DNA of 64,000 bases from Bradyrhizobium sp. YR681 (GTDB taxonomy: Bacteria; Pseudomonadota; Alphaproteobacteria; Rhizobiales; Xanthobacteraceae). The stretch lies in contig NZ_AKIY01000178.1 in the NCBI RefSeq assembly GCF_000282615.1, forward strand, positions 1 through 64,000, written 5' to 3'. Position numbers and translations under genes: made by a program. Shown here in pieces: positions 26,918-35,221 of the stretch (position 1 is its first letter; every line of letters begins with the position of its first letter). The notes under the pieces are model-generated. The model ran no database searches, was not told the origin of the DNA, and was given only the letters and a program-made list of their open reading frames with translations.

Positions 26918-28026
26918 ATAAGGAGTCCCCGTCCACAGAGCCAGCCTTCCGTGCCGTCGCTCGGCACCAGTGCCACCTCATCGTCGAAGCTGTGATGGAT
27001 TGTCGCTGCCGCAAATACCAGGTGGTCCCATGTGATCGGCATCCCGGCCGCCGCGAGTTCCCGCTCGAATGGCATCCATGCCAGGAATCGGCCTTGTGCG
27101 CAGGCAGCTCTGGTACGCTCGAACCTTCGGTAGATACAATCAAGCGCCGGATTGTCGGCCGACTTTACTCTCAGGTCAGCTGCGAGGCGAGCGATCGAGA
27201 TGTCCTTGGCGAGCTCGTGTGCCGGAAAGGTATCGTGCAGCGCCTGGATCGCGCCTTCCACTCCCGCAACATTCGGCCGATCAACGGCTTGGACGATCGC
27301 CGCATACAGCGCCCGGCGCTCGTCCTCCGCAAACAAAATGCCCATCTCGCGAACGAGGTCGGCCGGTTCGTCAGGCGCATGAATGAATTTCAAGAGCCGG
27401 CTCCAGGACTTCATGACGAAGCGAAGGTGCTCGGCCGTCTGTTGCTCGGGCCTTGACGGACCCTTGAGCATTTGGAGACGCACAGAAGCCGGTAGTCGCC
27501 GCTCAGACGCGGGCGTATCGTCGCGCAGGAAAAGCATGAAGGACGGACTCATGCCAGCGAGTAGGGTGTTCAGGCGCATGCGGTCGAGCGTGAGCTGGTT
27601 TAGCTGAAAGCGCCAGTCTTCTCGCAGATGCAGACGGCCATAGCGGAATGACGTGCCGAGCAGCGGAGTGAAATGGTGACGACGGAGGAAAGCAAGCGCG
27701 AGTGGAATGCGCCGTCCGACGATTGCGTCAGGTTTGAACACCAATGCCGTGACGGATTGCAGCAGGCGGATGGCGTCTGCTCCTAAAATAAATCTCGCAT
27801 CGGCCAGCGATTCGCGAAAGTAGCTCTCGGAGCCATAGTATTTGATTTTGTCCGGAACCGTCGTCATCAGTCTCCAGTCCAGCCAACTGCGCTCGCTGGT
27901 CAGGGTCCTGCCGGTTGGGGCATCGACCAGCCAGCCGTCTGCCTCGCCACTCGCGGCGGATACCCGCGGTGTCTGTGGCGTCGCCCCAATGCTTTCGGTT
28001 CGCAACGCAGGCAGTTTTTTGGCCAT
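26914..28026 (-). CDS. Nucleoside-diphosphate-kinase-like protein with long extensions
   Basis: 370 residues, more than twice an ordinary NDP kinase. Residues about 90-235 follow the NDPK pattern: SVTALVFKPDAI (K98 region), LRDDTPASERRLPASVRLQM in place of the GATNP/GTIR segment, and FIHAPDEPADLVREMGILF, which carries the equivalent of the phosphorylated His (His216) and the HxxDxxxxxxRE pattern. The N-terminal 60 and C-terminal 135 residues match nothing I know. It lies in a five-gene operon with aminotransferase and dehydrogenase genes and faces the enolase-like gene. It may phosphorylate a small molecule or an aspartyl/histidyl site in the pathway. The assignment is by motif only. Confidence 0.65.
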   Translation of the reverse strand: MAKKLPALRTESIGATPQTPRVSAASGEADGWLVDAPTGRTLTSERSWLDWRLMTTVPDKIKYYGSESYFRESLADARFILGADAIRLLQSVTALVFKPDAIVGRRIPLALAFLRRHHFTPLLGTSFRYGRLHLREDWRFQLNQLTLDRMRLNTLLAGMSPSFMLFLRDDTPASERRLPASVRLQMLKGPSRPEQQTAEHLRFVMKSWSRLLKFIHAPDEPADLVREMGILFAEDERRALYAAIVQAVDRPNVAGVEGAIQALHDTFPAHELAKDISIARLAADLRVKSADNPALDCIYRRFERTRAACAQGRFLAWMPFERELAAAGMPITWDHLVFAAATIHHSFDDEVALVPSDGTEGWLCGRGLLI

Positions 28027-28032
28027 CCTGGT

Positions 28033-29187
28033 TCAGCTTGTCCGGCAAACGTAATCGACAAAGCGCTCCATGCCAGCCTCGATATCCTTGGTCGAGCCGG
28101 CGTATGAAAAGCGGATCATCTCGCGGCCGCGTTGGGCATCAAAGTCGACGCCGGGGGTGATGGCAACGCCGGTCTCTTCAAGGAGCCTCGAACAGAACGC
28201 AGCGCTGCCGCCAGTCAGGTCGGGACAGCGTGCATAGACGTAGAAGGCCCCGTCCGGTGGAGCAATCTCGGTGATTCCCGCGCTGGCTAACCCCGACATC
28301 ACGGCCGCACGGCCAAGGGCGTAGCGCTCCAGATGACCACACAGCTCGTCCTCGGCGCCGAGAGCGGCCGTCGCGGCGATCTGGGATATCGTTGTAGGCG
28401 CGATAAACAAGTTCTGCGCCAGTTTCTCCACCGCGCGCACGAGATCGGGCGGCAGGACGAGCCATCCAATGCGCCAACCGGTCATCGAAAAGTATTTGGA
28501 GAAGCTGTTAACGACGATCACCTGGTCGTTGAAGCTCGCTGCGGTGGTGGCATGCTGCCCGAATGTGATGCCGTGATAAATCTCGTCGGAGATCAGCCGT
28601 ATGCCGCGCGTCGCGCACCAATGGACCAGATTGCTCATCGCAGTGCGGTCCAGCATGCTGCCGGTCGGATTGGAGGGGCTTGCAACGATCACCCCGTCAA
28701 CGTCCCCGCCATGAGACTCCAGCAGCTCGGAGGTCAATTGATAATGAGTATCCGCTCCCACCGCGATCGACACGACCTCGATGCCGAGAGAGGCCAGAAT
28801 GTTGCGATAGCAGGGGTAGCCGGGCTCGGCGACGGCGACTCGGCTGCCCACGTCAAAGGCTGCCAGGAACGCGAGGACGAAGCCGCCCGATGAGCCGGCT
28901 GTCGCAATGATGCGGTCTGGCGGAAGGTCAAGACCGTAGCGCCTCCTATAGAGGTCGGCAATTCCTTTGCGCAGCTCCATCTGCCCGACCGCGACGGTAT
29001 AGCCCAAGGGCTGCGCCCGCATCGCCGCCTCAGCAGCCGCCAAGGCCCGGGTTGGAGCACTCGTCGAGGGTTGCCCCACCTCAAGGTGATAGACCCGTCG
29101 TCCGGCTCGTTCGATTTGCTCGGCCTTCTCCATCACGTCCATCACGACGAACGGGGCAATCGCACTGCGGCGAGAAATACTCAGCAT
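28033..29187 (-). CDS. Class I/II PLP aminotransferase
   Basis: 384 residues, aspartate-aminotransferase fold type I: YHLEVGQPSTSAP, LGYTVAVGQMELRKGIA, ATAGSSGGFVLAFLA, ASPSNPTGSML, LISDEIYHGITF, and the PLP lysine in VNSFSKYFSMTGWRIGW. The C-terminal Arg that binds the alpha-carboxylate is in MIRFSYA. It likely converts an amino acid and a 2-oxo acid. It lies 6 nt before the NDPK-like gene and 32 nt after a 2-hydroxyacid dehydrogenase gene, a pairing that would interconvert hydroxy, oxo and amino acids. Confidence 0.92.
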   Translation of the reverse strand: MLSISRRSAIAPFVVMDVMEKAEQIERAGRRVYHLEVGQPSTSAPTRALAAAEAAMRAQPLGYTVAVGQMELRKGIADLYRRRYGLDLPPDRIIATAGSSGGFVLAFLAAFDVGSRVAVAEPGYPCYRNILASLGIEVVSIAVGADTHYQLTSELLESHGGDVDGVIVASPSNPTGSMLDRTAMSNLVHWCATRGIRLISDEIYHGITFGQHATTAASFNDQVIVVNSFSKYFSMTGWRIGWLVLPPDLVRAVEKLAQNLFIAPTTISQIAATAALGAEDELCGHLERYALGRAAVMSGLASAGITEIAPPDGAFYVYARCPDLTGGSAAFCSRLLEETGVAITPGVDFDAQRGREMIRFSYAGSTKDIEAGMERFVDYVCRTS

Positions 29188-29219
29188 CGCAACCTCTCTT
29201 TCACCGACCTGCAGGGTGT

Positions 29220-30215
29220 TTAACCGCCCGCCTCTGCGCCAGCCGGCATACCGCCCGACCGAATGCAGAATAACAAGGGTTCGGCGCGCCGCAGCCGGAT
29301 CAGATTGTCGGCAATCTGCTGGATACGCCGGTCAACGGTTCCCGTGGTCCAGGCCGAGATGTGCGGCGTCATCACCACGTTGGGCAAGCTGTGAAAAGCG
29401 AACCGGGAGGGGGGTGGTGCCGGATCGCTGGGAGTTGGGTAGCGATACCAGACGTCGAGTACTGCCCCGCCGAGGCGCTGCTCGCGGCATGCATCGAACA
29501 AAGCTGCCTCATCGACGCACTCGCCACGCGCAACATTGATCAGGACCGCTGATCGCTGCGCCCGGCCGAGCACGCGCGCACCGATCAATCCCCGGGTCTC
29601 GTCAGTCAACGCAATTGCCACGACGATGTAGTCAGCCTCAGCGACAATTTCGGCAATATCGGCCAAAGGGCGCAGTTCAGCGACGCCGGGAGGAGGCGGT
29701 CCCAGCGTGCGATTACACCCAACGACCCTCATTCCCAGCGCGGATGCTCTCTTAGCAATGGCACGGCCAATGCCGCCGCAACCGATGATCCCGAGCGTGG
29801 CACCCGAAAGCTCGCGCCGCAGTGGCCCGCCGGCCCGGCTGCCCATTCCCCACGACCCCATCCCGAAGTCGGCAACGATGTGGAGCAGATTCCGTGCAGC
29901 TGCCAGCATGGTCATGATGACGTACTCAGCCACAGCCACGTCATGACCGGTAACATTGCAGATCATGACTGTCGATGGAACGGCGCCCAGATCGATCTGA
30001 TCGATGCCGACGAGAGGCACCTGGATCAACCGCAGCGTCGGAGGGGCGGGCCAGCCCGACCGATAGGACGGCGTGATCAGCGCCTCGAAGTCTACGACCG
30101 CGGGGTTTGGCTGAGCAGGGTCGAACGGTAGAAAGCGCCAGGCCCCTGACGTCGCTTCGGTCAACTTGTCGATCCAGCCGATTGCCATGGAACCCACAAC
30201 CAGAGCGACACTCAT
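29220..30215 (-). CDS. D-isomer-specific 2-hydroxyacid dehydrogenase
   Basis: 331 residues. The NAD-binding domain carries LGIIGCGGIGRAIAKRA; the catalytic Arg is in LINVARGECVDE and the catalytic His in TPHISAW. These enzymes reduce 2-oxo acids to D-2-hydroxy acids or the reverse. The N-terminal catalytic half is shorter and more divergent than usual. Its start overlaps the stop of the upstream gene by 4 nt. With the aminotransferase next to it, it probably processes one 2-oxo acid intermediate. Confidence 0.88.
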   Translation of the reverse strand: MSVALVVGSMAIGWIDKLTEATSGAWRFLPFDPAQPNPAVVDFEALITPSYRSGWPAPPTLRLIQVPLVGIDQIDLGAVPSTVMICNVTGHDVAVAEYVIMTMLAAARNLLHIVADFGMGSWGMGSRAGGPLRRELSGATLGIIGCGGIGRAIAKRASALGMRVVGCNRTLGPPPPGVAELRPLADIAEIVAEADYIVVAIALTDETRGLIGARVLGRAQRSAVLINVARGECVDEAALFDACREQRLGGAVLDVWYRYPTPSDPAPPPSRFAFHSLPNVVMTPHISAWTTGTVDRRIQQIADNLIRLRRAEPLLFCIRSGGMPAGAEAGG

Positions 30216-31012
30216 TGGCCGAGTCCCGACGGTTCGCGGCGTGTATCGACCATCTTGCGCGGCACGCCAAAGGCCTTGAGGATGCGTTGCCCGGCGCGGG
30301 GCGAAAGTGCGAACAGGCAGCCGAGCAGACGGTCATCAGGCGTGAGATGGGCTTGGAAGTGCCGGTCGACTTTCTTCTTTCCGCACAGGGGGAGCGTCCG
30401 GTAGAAGCCCGCAACGCCTTCTGCGGCGCCTTCGATCACGCCGCTCCGCTCGTCCAGGCGGCGGCCAGGTGCCAATTCGGCCGCGATGTCCCGCACTGCC
30501 GGCATCAAGACCTCGGGAAATGATTCCCCTTCAAGTGCCGGATAGATCACCGTATCGATGACGCCTGCGAATGCTCGCATTGCGGAGAAGGACTTTGGGT
30601 TGTACGTCTTGATGACGATGACCGGCGGGAATGGTGATCCGTTTGCTAGTAGGCCCATGAACAGCGCCCGCCACATCGCGGCCAAAGCGGGACCGCGATG
30701 CCAGGTCTCTCCAATCAGAACGGTCTTAATGTGCAAGAAGCGCGTTGACTGTCCGGTGCACCAGTCGGCGACGGCAATGCCGATGCACCGGCCGTTGGCG
30801 GTTTCGCGCGCGAGAACCGTCACTTCTTGCGCGCCGAGGAGCGCCGGCTTTGTCCGGAAATAGTCGGCCACTCCGTAGGTGGGCATGGCGGCGACGAGAT
30901 CAGCGACGATGCCGGCCTGACTTTCGGTACTCAGCGGCGGCGATGAACGGGTGAAGATTTCCGTCTTGAAACGTGCCTCATGCGTTGCCAGCACGGAAAC
31001 CGCGATACCCAT
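30212..31012 (-). CDS. Hypothetical protein, possibly GNAT-like
   Basis: 266 residues. VTVLARETANGRCIGIAVADW followed by FLHIKTVLIGETWHRGPALAAMWRAL resembles the beta-strand and pyrophosphate-loop region of GNAT acetyltransferases, with a later VIVIKTYNPKSFSAMRAFAG (a typical GNAT beta5-alpha4 signature). The C-terminal third has no match. I give the GNAT call as a possibility only. It is tightly packed in the operon (4-nt overlap downstream, 2-nt gap upstream). Confidence 0.5.
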   Translation of the reverse strand: MGIAVSVLATHEARFKTEIFTRSSPPLSTESQAGIVADLVAAMPTYGVADYFRTKPALLGAQEVTVLARETANGRCIGIAVADWCTGQSTRFLHIKTVLIGETWHRGPALAAMWRALFMGLLANGSPFPPVIVIKTYNPKSFSAMRAFAGVIDTVIYPALEGESFPEVLMPAVRDIAAELAPGRRLDERSGVIEGAAEGVAGFYRTLPLCGKKKVDRHFQAHLTPDDRLLGCLFALSPRAGQRILKAFGVPRKMVDTRREPSGLGQ

Positions 31013-31014
31013 TG

Positions 31015-31965
31015 TCAGCCCCCCGGCGCGACCGGAAGGCAGACCAGCCGGTCAGCTGCTTCTATTGGGGCGATTGCTCCGGGCCCGTGCACCTTCAGAT
31101 ATTCGAGGCCCACCCTAACGCGGCGCACCCGTTCCGCCGCGGCCTCGGGCTTAACGCTGTCGTATGGGTGGTCTTGAACGCTTGCCCCCATCTTAAAAAA
31201 CATGGGGGCCGAAATCTGCACCATTTCAGCAAGTTCGAACCAGCGGATGAACCCGCCCTTGGACTTGTAAACGTCAGTCGGGATATCGAGCACCGTACCA
31301 GGGGCGGCCTTGCGCATCGCCTGTAGCACAGGCAAGCCAAGGTCATGCGCGGTCGTGATGGCGTCTGCCCCGCATTCGGCAAACAATGAGGCGAGCGCAG
31401 GATTGGTCGCCATGCAGTGCGAGGACGTCTTCAACACCAGATCGGGTGGCAATTTGCGGCGTGCGCGCAATTGTCCCAAGACCTTGAGCACGCCGACATC
31501 ATAGACTGTGATACCGCGACATCCGAGCTCGCACAGCCGAAATGCCTCATCGACACATTGGGCAAAAGCGTCGCTATTGTTGAGCTGACGGCCTTGCTCA
31601 ATGCCGAATTGGGTACGGTAGAATGTCGCCTTGACATCATATTCGGGCCGCGGACCCAGTCCGATCAGCAGGCCATATCCGTTCTCGCGGCACAGCGCGA
31701 GCATGTCGCTGATTTCGCTGCTCGACAAGAGAATCGACCCGTGTGTCTCGTCGAAGCGCGTGCAGTACACCTCTTGATCACGCAGTGCCCCAACTGTGGC
31801 TTCCAATTGTCGGAAGGTATTGATTGCGGGTATCTCCACTCCGTATTTGCCTCCGTTGCGAAATGATGCGTCGGAGGCACGCAGAGGCTCATCATCTCCA
31901 GCCGAATAACCGAGTTCGGCAAGTGCGGCGCGTCCACGTGTTGCGCTTCTGATAACGGCACTCAT
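31015..31965 (-). CDS. TIM-barrel protein, U32-peptidase-like
   Basis: 316 residues from ATG 31,965; a TTG nine bases earlier is possible. The order of strands and motifs (KYGVEIPAINTFRQLEATVG, CRENGYGLLIGLGPRPEY, CELGCRGITVYDVGVLKVL, LVLKTSSHCMATNPALASLF, ECGADAITTAHDLGLPVLQAM, WFELAEMVQISAPMFFKMG) fits an eight-stranded barrel like those of the U32 collagenase-like or related lyase families. No metal-binding cysteine set is obvious. It is the first gene of the five-gene minus-strand operon and is divergent from the diiron-enzyme gene. Confidence 0.6.
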   Translation of the reverse strand: MSAVIRSATRGRAALAELGYSAGDDEPLRASDASFRNGGKYGVEIPAINTFRQLEATVGALRDQEVYCTRFDETHGSILLSSSEISDMLALCRENGYGLLIGLGPRPEYDVKATFYRTQFGIEQGRQLNNSDAFAQCVDEAFRLCELGCRGITVYDVGVLKVLGQLRARRKLPPDLVLKTSSHCMATNPALASLFAECGADAITTAHDLGLPVLQAMRKAAPGTVLDIPTDVYKSKGGFIRWFELAEMVQISAPMFFKMGASVQDHPYDSVKPEAAAERVRRVRVGLEYLKVHGPGAIAPIEAADRLVCLPVAPGG

Positions 31966-31977
31966 TTCGATCAATGG

Positions 31978-32022
31978 TTGAAATAAATTAAAGGTTGCGA
32001 TAATATAACACTCTCATTTTAA
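31978..32022 (+). promoter_or_regulatory. Candidate sigma-70 promoter and operator in the divergent region
   Basis: TTGAAA (31,978-31,983), a 17-nt spacer and TAATAT (32,001-32,006) form a good rightward promoter, with the start expected near 32,013. There lies CTCATTTTAA, repeated at 32,099-32,108, and an inverted CTCA...TGAG pair at 32,013-32,027. This AT-rich stretch stands out from its surroundings and separates the two main operons of the cluster. Confidence 0.6.
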
Positions 32023-32147
32023 GTGAGCGCTTGTCAACGCTGAACTGTCTACACGGCTTTGCACCGAGAATGCTCCACGGAAGTTTGCGCTCTGTGGCCT
32101 CATTTTAATGCCGACGGCAGATCAGAAGCTTGTGGAAGGAGCAGCGT

Positions 32148-32960
32148 ATGAGTGGTTTCTCCAAACCTCTACCGTATGGCATCTATCCTGGCGAACGCGA
32201 TCCTTTCCCACGCAATGAACTCGCCGATGCAGCGCGTCCGAGGATCGATGCCATCCTCGACGCGATGATCGAGGAGTTCTACGCTAAAATTCCCTACGCG
32301 CAGCACCTAGGAACGGCAGAGAAGGTCAATCGCGAGTATTACAAACGCTTCACGATCGAGATCATACTCCGGCTTCGCTTGAAACGGGTGATCGACGGAT
32401 TGACCATCCATTATTTCGCCAGGACGAATCCGCCTTTAGCCAAGCGGTGGTGTCATTACACTGAAGACGAAATGCTTCATGACGGCCTATTTCTGGCAGA
32501 TCTCGAACGAGTTGGGATGAGCCGTAAGGAGGTCTACGAAACCGAGCCCTTGCTGGCCACCAAGCTGCTGCAAGGTTATTTCTACTACGGCCTGGAGCAT
32601 GAAGGCGTGCCGCTGGCGTCCCTCAGCAGTAGCTATTTCATCGAGTACACCGCCTCGCGCACGCAGGAAAAATGGCTGGATAACATCGAGCGTTCCGTAG
32701 GTGCGGGAGCGGTCAAGGGCTCGCGCGCGCATGTGGATCATGATGATGCCGATGGCCACGTCGGCTTCGTGTGGGAGGTACTTAGCACCTTCATCAAGAC
32801 TGAAGCCGACGTCGACAGGATTATAACGCATCTTCGAGCCGTCTATCACCTGTTCATGATGTTCTTTGTCGAGTTGCACGGGCTAGTCATTGCAAGGGCG
32901 GCGGAACCGTTTAGCGGCACCTACCAGACGGCGGCGGAGTGCGGCTGCGCACTTGCTTAG
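32148..32960 (+). CDS. Haem-oxygenase-like diiron oxidase/oxygenase (HDO type)
   Basis: 270 residues from ATG 32,148 with GGAG at a good distance. It is all-helical, with metal-ligand patterns of the haem-oxygenase-like superfamily: HYTEDEMLHD (Glu108, His111), SYFIEYTAS (Glu166) and SRAHVDHDDADGHVGF (His195, several Asp, His204). Relatives such as UndA, BesC and SznF cleave or oxidise small molecules with dioxygen, and PqqC/TenA share the fold without iron. It heads the rightward operon with the HIT and APH genes. It is likely a key oxidative step; the substrate is unknown. Confidence 0.78.
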   Translation: MSGFSKPLPYGIYPGERDPFPRNELADAARPRIDAILDAMIEEFYAKIPYAQHLGTAEKVNREYYKRFTIEIILRLRLKRVIDGLTIHYFARTNPPLAKRWCHYTEDEMLHDGLFLADLERVGMSRKEVYETEPLLATKLLQGYFYYGLEHEGVPLASLSSSYFIEYTASRTQEKWLDNIERSVGAGAVKGSRAHVDHDDADGHVGFVWEVLSTFIKTEADVDRIITHLRAVYHLFMMFFVELHGLVIARAAEPFSGTYQTAAECGCALA

Positions 32961-32991
32961 AGGTCTTCGTTGGGGCAGGGAGCGGGAATAC

Positions 32992-33432
32992 ATGTCCGAA
33001 CAAGAAGCGTTTGAAGTGAAGTATTCCACCGCGGCTTTGACGATCGCGGAAAATAAGGCCTGGCGCTGGTCGGCGAGGCCGGCTCAATGCACGCTGGGTG
33101 CCGCTTTAATTGCCTCGCGGCGTCCCCTGACCTCCCTAGGCGCAATGACTGCGGAAGATGCGTTGTTGTTCGGCGAGATTGTTGCCCTCGCCGAACGGGT
33201 GACACGAACGATCCTTGCCCCTGACAAGTTCAATTGTCTCGCATTGATGATGATCGATTCACATCTTCATTTCCATTTCATCCCTCGCTACGCTGGCAGC
33301 CGGACGGCATACGGTCTGATCTTTGCGGACGGCGGTTGGCCGGGGTTTCCCGACCTGACCGCGAAACAGGGAGAGGCAAGCCAGCTTTCAGGAATGTTGG
33401 CTGCTCTGCGAGCCGGAGCTGGCAATGAATAG
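32992..33432 (+). CDS. HIT-family nucleotide hydrolase/transferase
   Basis: 146 residues from ATG 32,992, preceded by GGGAGCGGGA. The HIT motif HLHFHFIPRY (His91, His93, His95) is complete, and the N-terminal half has the expected strand/helix pattern (AQCTLGAALIASRRPL). HIT proteins hydrolyse or transfer nucleoside monophosphates from phosphoanhydride or phosphoramidate substrates. In this cluster it could remove an AMP-type activating group. It overlaps the following kinase gene by 8 nt. Confidence 0.88.
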   Translation: MSEQEAFEVKYSTAALTIAENKAWRWSARPAQCTLGAALIASRRPLTSLGAMTAEDALLFGEIVALAERVTRTILAPDKFNCLALMMIDSHLHFHFIPRYAGSRTAYGLIFADGGWPGFPDLTAKQGEASQLSGMLAALRAGAGNE

Positions 33433-34495
33433 TGCGTCCAACGCACCTGATGTCCGCCAGTTGGCTTTTGTACAGAAGGCATGGGCCACGATAGACGGAG
33501 CGCCCGACGCAGCAATCGAGGCATTGGACTGCCTGTCCGGCGGCGTGTCCTCGGACGTATGGCGTTGCACACTAAGGTCGGGACGGTGCATCGTTGCCAA
33601 GCGTGCGCTGCCCCGGCTTCGCGTCGCGATGGAGTGGCTGGCTGACCCGCGACGTGGTCTGATGGAAGCGCGTTGGCTCGGTCTGATGGCCGAGCATCTG
33701 CCCGGCTTCGCGCCGCGTGCGATCGGCTATGTCGCCGACGATCGAGTGCTTTTCATGGAATATCTCGACGAAGCGCTTTTCGCCAACTGGCGCGAGGAAC
33801 TACTGACCGGCCGCTGCGACGTGCAGGCAGGCAGTCGGCTCGGCGCCGGGGTCGCCTCGACCCATAATGTCTTTGCCGGCCGTACTGACCTTCGAAACTA
33901 TTTTCACGCACGTGACATTCTTACCGGCACGAGGATTGACCCCTATTTCGACGCGGTCGCCGCTGTTCATCCGGCCCTCCGCAAGGAGATTGCCGAACTG
34001 GCGGACAGTTTGCTGCGCGCAGATGCAGTCGTCATTCACGGAGACATCAGTCCGAAGAACGTCCTGGTTGGTACCGGCGGACCGATTCTGCTGGACGCCG
34101 AGTGCGCCTGCGTTGGTGAGGCGGCGTTCGATCCGGCATTTTTCCTGGCGCAGCTTTGCTTGAAGAGCATTATTCGCCCGGATTGTGCCGACAGCTTTCA
34201 CGATCTCGCGGTCGGGTTTATTGAGAGCTATCTGGCCGGGGTGAATTTCGCGTCGAGCTCGAGCATTGATCGCCGGGTGGTGAAGTATCTTCTGCTGTTC
34301 ATGCTCGGGCGGATCGATGGCAAAGTCCCTGTCCCGTATCTGCAGGCGGCGAAAGACAAAGAATTCGGCCGGCGGTTTGCTTTGACCATGTTCCAGAGCC
34401 CGCCTGCGTGCACCGTGGAGCTGCTGGAGCAGTGGCACAGCTATGTTCGCCATGCGGAACGTCGTGAGGTGGCTTTGGAGCGGCCTTGCATTTGA
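33425..34495 (+). CDS. APH/choline-kinase-like phosphotransferase
   Basis: 356 residues. The catalytic loop VIHGDISPKNVL (His205, Asp207, Asn212) and the metal-binding Asp224 in ILLDAECACVG match the aminoglycoside phosphotransferase superfamily. An N-terminal lobe with GGVSSDVWRC and a lysine in CIVAKRAL completes the ATP site. Members phosphorylate hydroxyls of small molecules or of Ser/Thr in peptides (as in class V lanthipeptides and thioamitides). The start lies inside the end of the HIT gene, so expression is coupled. Confidence 0.87.
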   Translation: MNSASNAPDVRQLAFVQKAWATIDGAPDAAIEALDCLSGGVSSDVWRCTLRSGRCIVAKRALPRLRVAMEWLADPRRGLMEARWLGLMAEHLPGFAPRAIGYVADDRVLFMEYLDEALFANWREELLTGRCDVQAGSRLGAGVASTHNVFAGRTDLRNYFHARDILTGTRIDPYFDAVAAVHPALRKEIAELADSLLRADAVVIHGDISPKNVLVGTGGPILLDAECACVGEAAFDPAFFLAQLCLKSIIRPDCADSFHDLAVGFIESYLAGVNFASSSSIDRRVVKYLLLFMLGRIDGKVPVPYLQAAKDKEFGRRFALTMFQSPPACTVELLEQWHSYVRHAERREVALERPCI

Positions 34496-34530
34496 GGAGG
34501 AAGGTTGGATTCGTGAGGAACCTGCATGCA

Positions 34531-35139
34531 TCAACTGTCCTGGAAGCTTTCCTCGCGCCTTTGACTGAGGATAGCTGCCAGCGTGTGGTACAGAGTTGGC
34601 ATGTCGATCATGCCGCCATAAACCTCATGACCGGTCGCGACTTCAATCCCCTCGATCGGATCGATAACGTGATATCCCGCGTCGCGCAGCAGTGCGACGT
34701 TGCTCGTCACCAGGCGATTGCGCCACATCGTTTCGTTCATGCTCGGCACAAAGACCACCGGCGTCGAGTCCGGCGTTGCGCAGATCAGGGTCGAAAGGAA
34801 ATCGTCACACGCGGCGCGCGCGCAGCTCGCAAGAATTCGCGCGGACGCGGGCATGACCAAGACCAGATCAGCCGATCGCGAGAGAGTGATGTGCGGCACG
34901 CGCTTGTCGTTCCACATATCCTCGTCCGTCAACGCGGGCTGGCCGCTTATCGCAGAAACCGCCAGTGGCGTCAGGAAACGCAGAGCTCCCCGCGTCATAA
35001 CGACGTTCACTTCATCAGCAACCAAGGCGCGAAGGGTCTGCAGTCTCGGCGGCATCCAACTGGCCGCCACGGCGCCCGTTATGCCAAGCACCAAGTTCTT
35101 GCAGAGTCTGGCACGGGCGTGAGGCGAAAGATCGGTCAT
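34531..35139 (-). CDS. HFCD flavoprotein decarboxylase (PPC-DC/EpiD-like)
   Basis: 202 residues from ATG 35,139, which has an AGGAGA ribosome site; the longer frame overlaps the divergent gene and is less likely. It has the homo-oligomeric flavin-containing Cys decarboxylase signatures: NLVLGITGAVAA, active-site His83 in VPHITLSRSADLVLVMPASA, and the clamp PSMNETMW at 132-139. Relatives decarboxylate phosphopantothenoylcysteine or the C-terminal Cys of lantibiotic-type peptides. The next gene but one encodes a protein ending in its only Cys. The C-terminal CoaB domain of housekeeping Dfp/CoaBC is absent, so this is not the coenzyme A enzyme. Confidence 0.87.
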   Translation of the reverse strand: MTDLSPHARARLCKNLVLGITGAVAASWMPPRLQTLRALVADEVNVVMTRGALRFLTPLAVSAISGQPALTDEDMWNDKRVPHITLSRSADLVLVMPASARILASCARAACDDFLSTLICATPDSTPVVFVPSMNETMWRNRLVTSNVALLRDAGYHVIDPIEGIEVATGHEVYGGMIDMPTLYHTLAAILSQRREESFQDS

Positions 35140-35221
35140 GACATGCGTCTCCTGCCGCAAATCATAAATCGCGCTGGGCCGCTTTGCCAATTGCTGTTTG
35201 TCAAAAGAACTTAGGACCATC

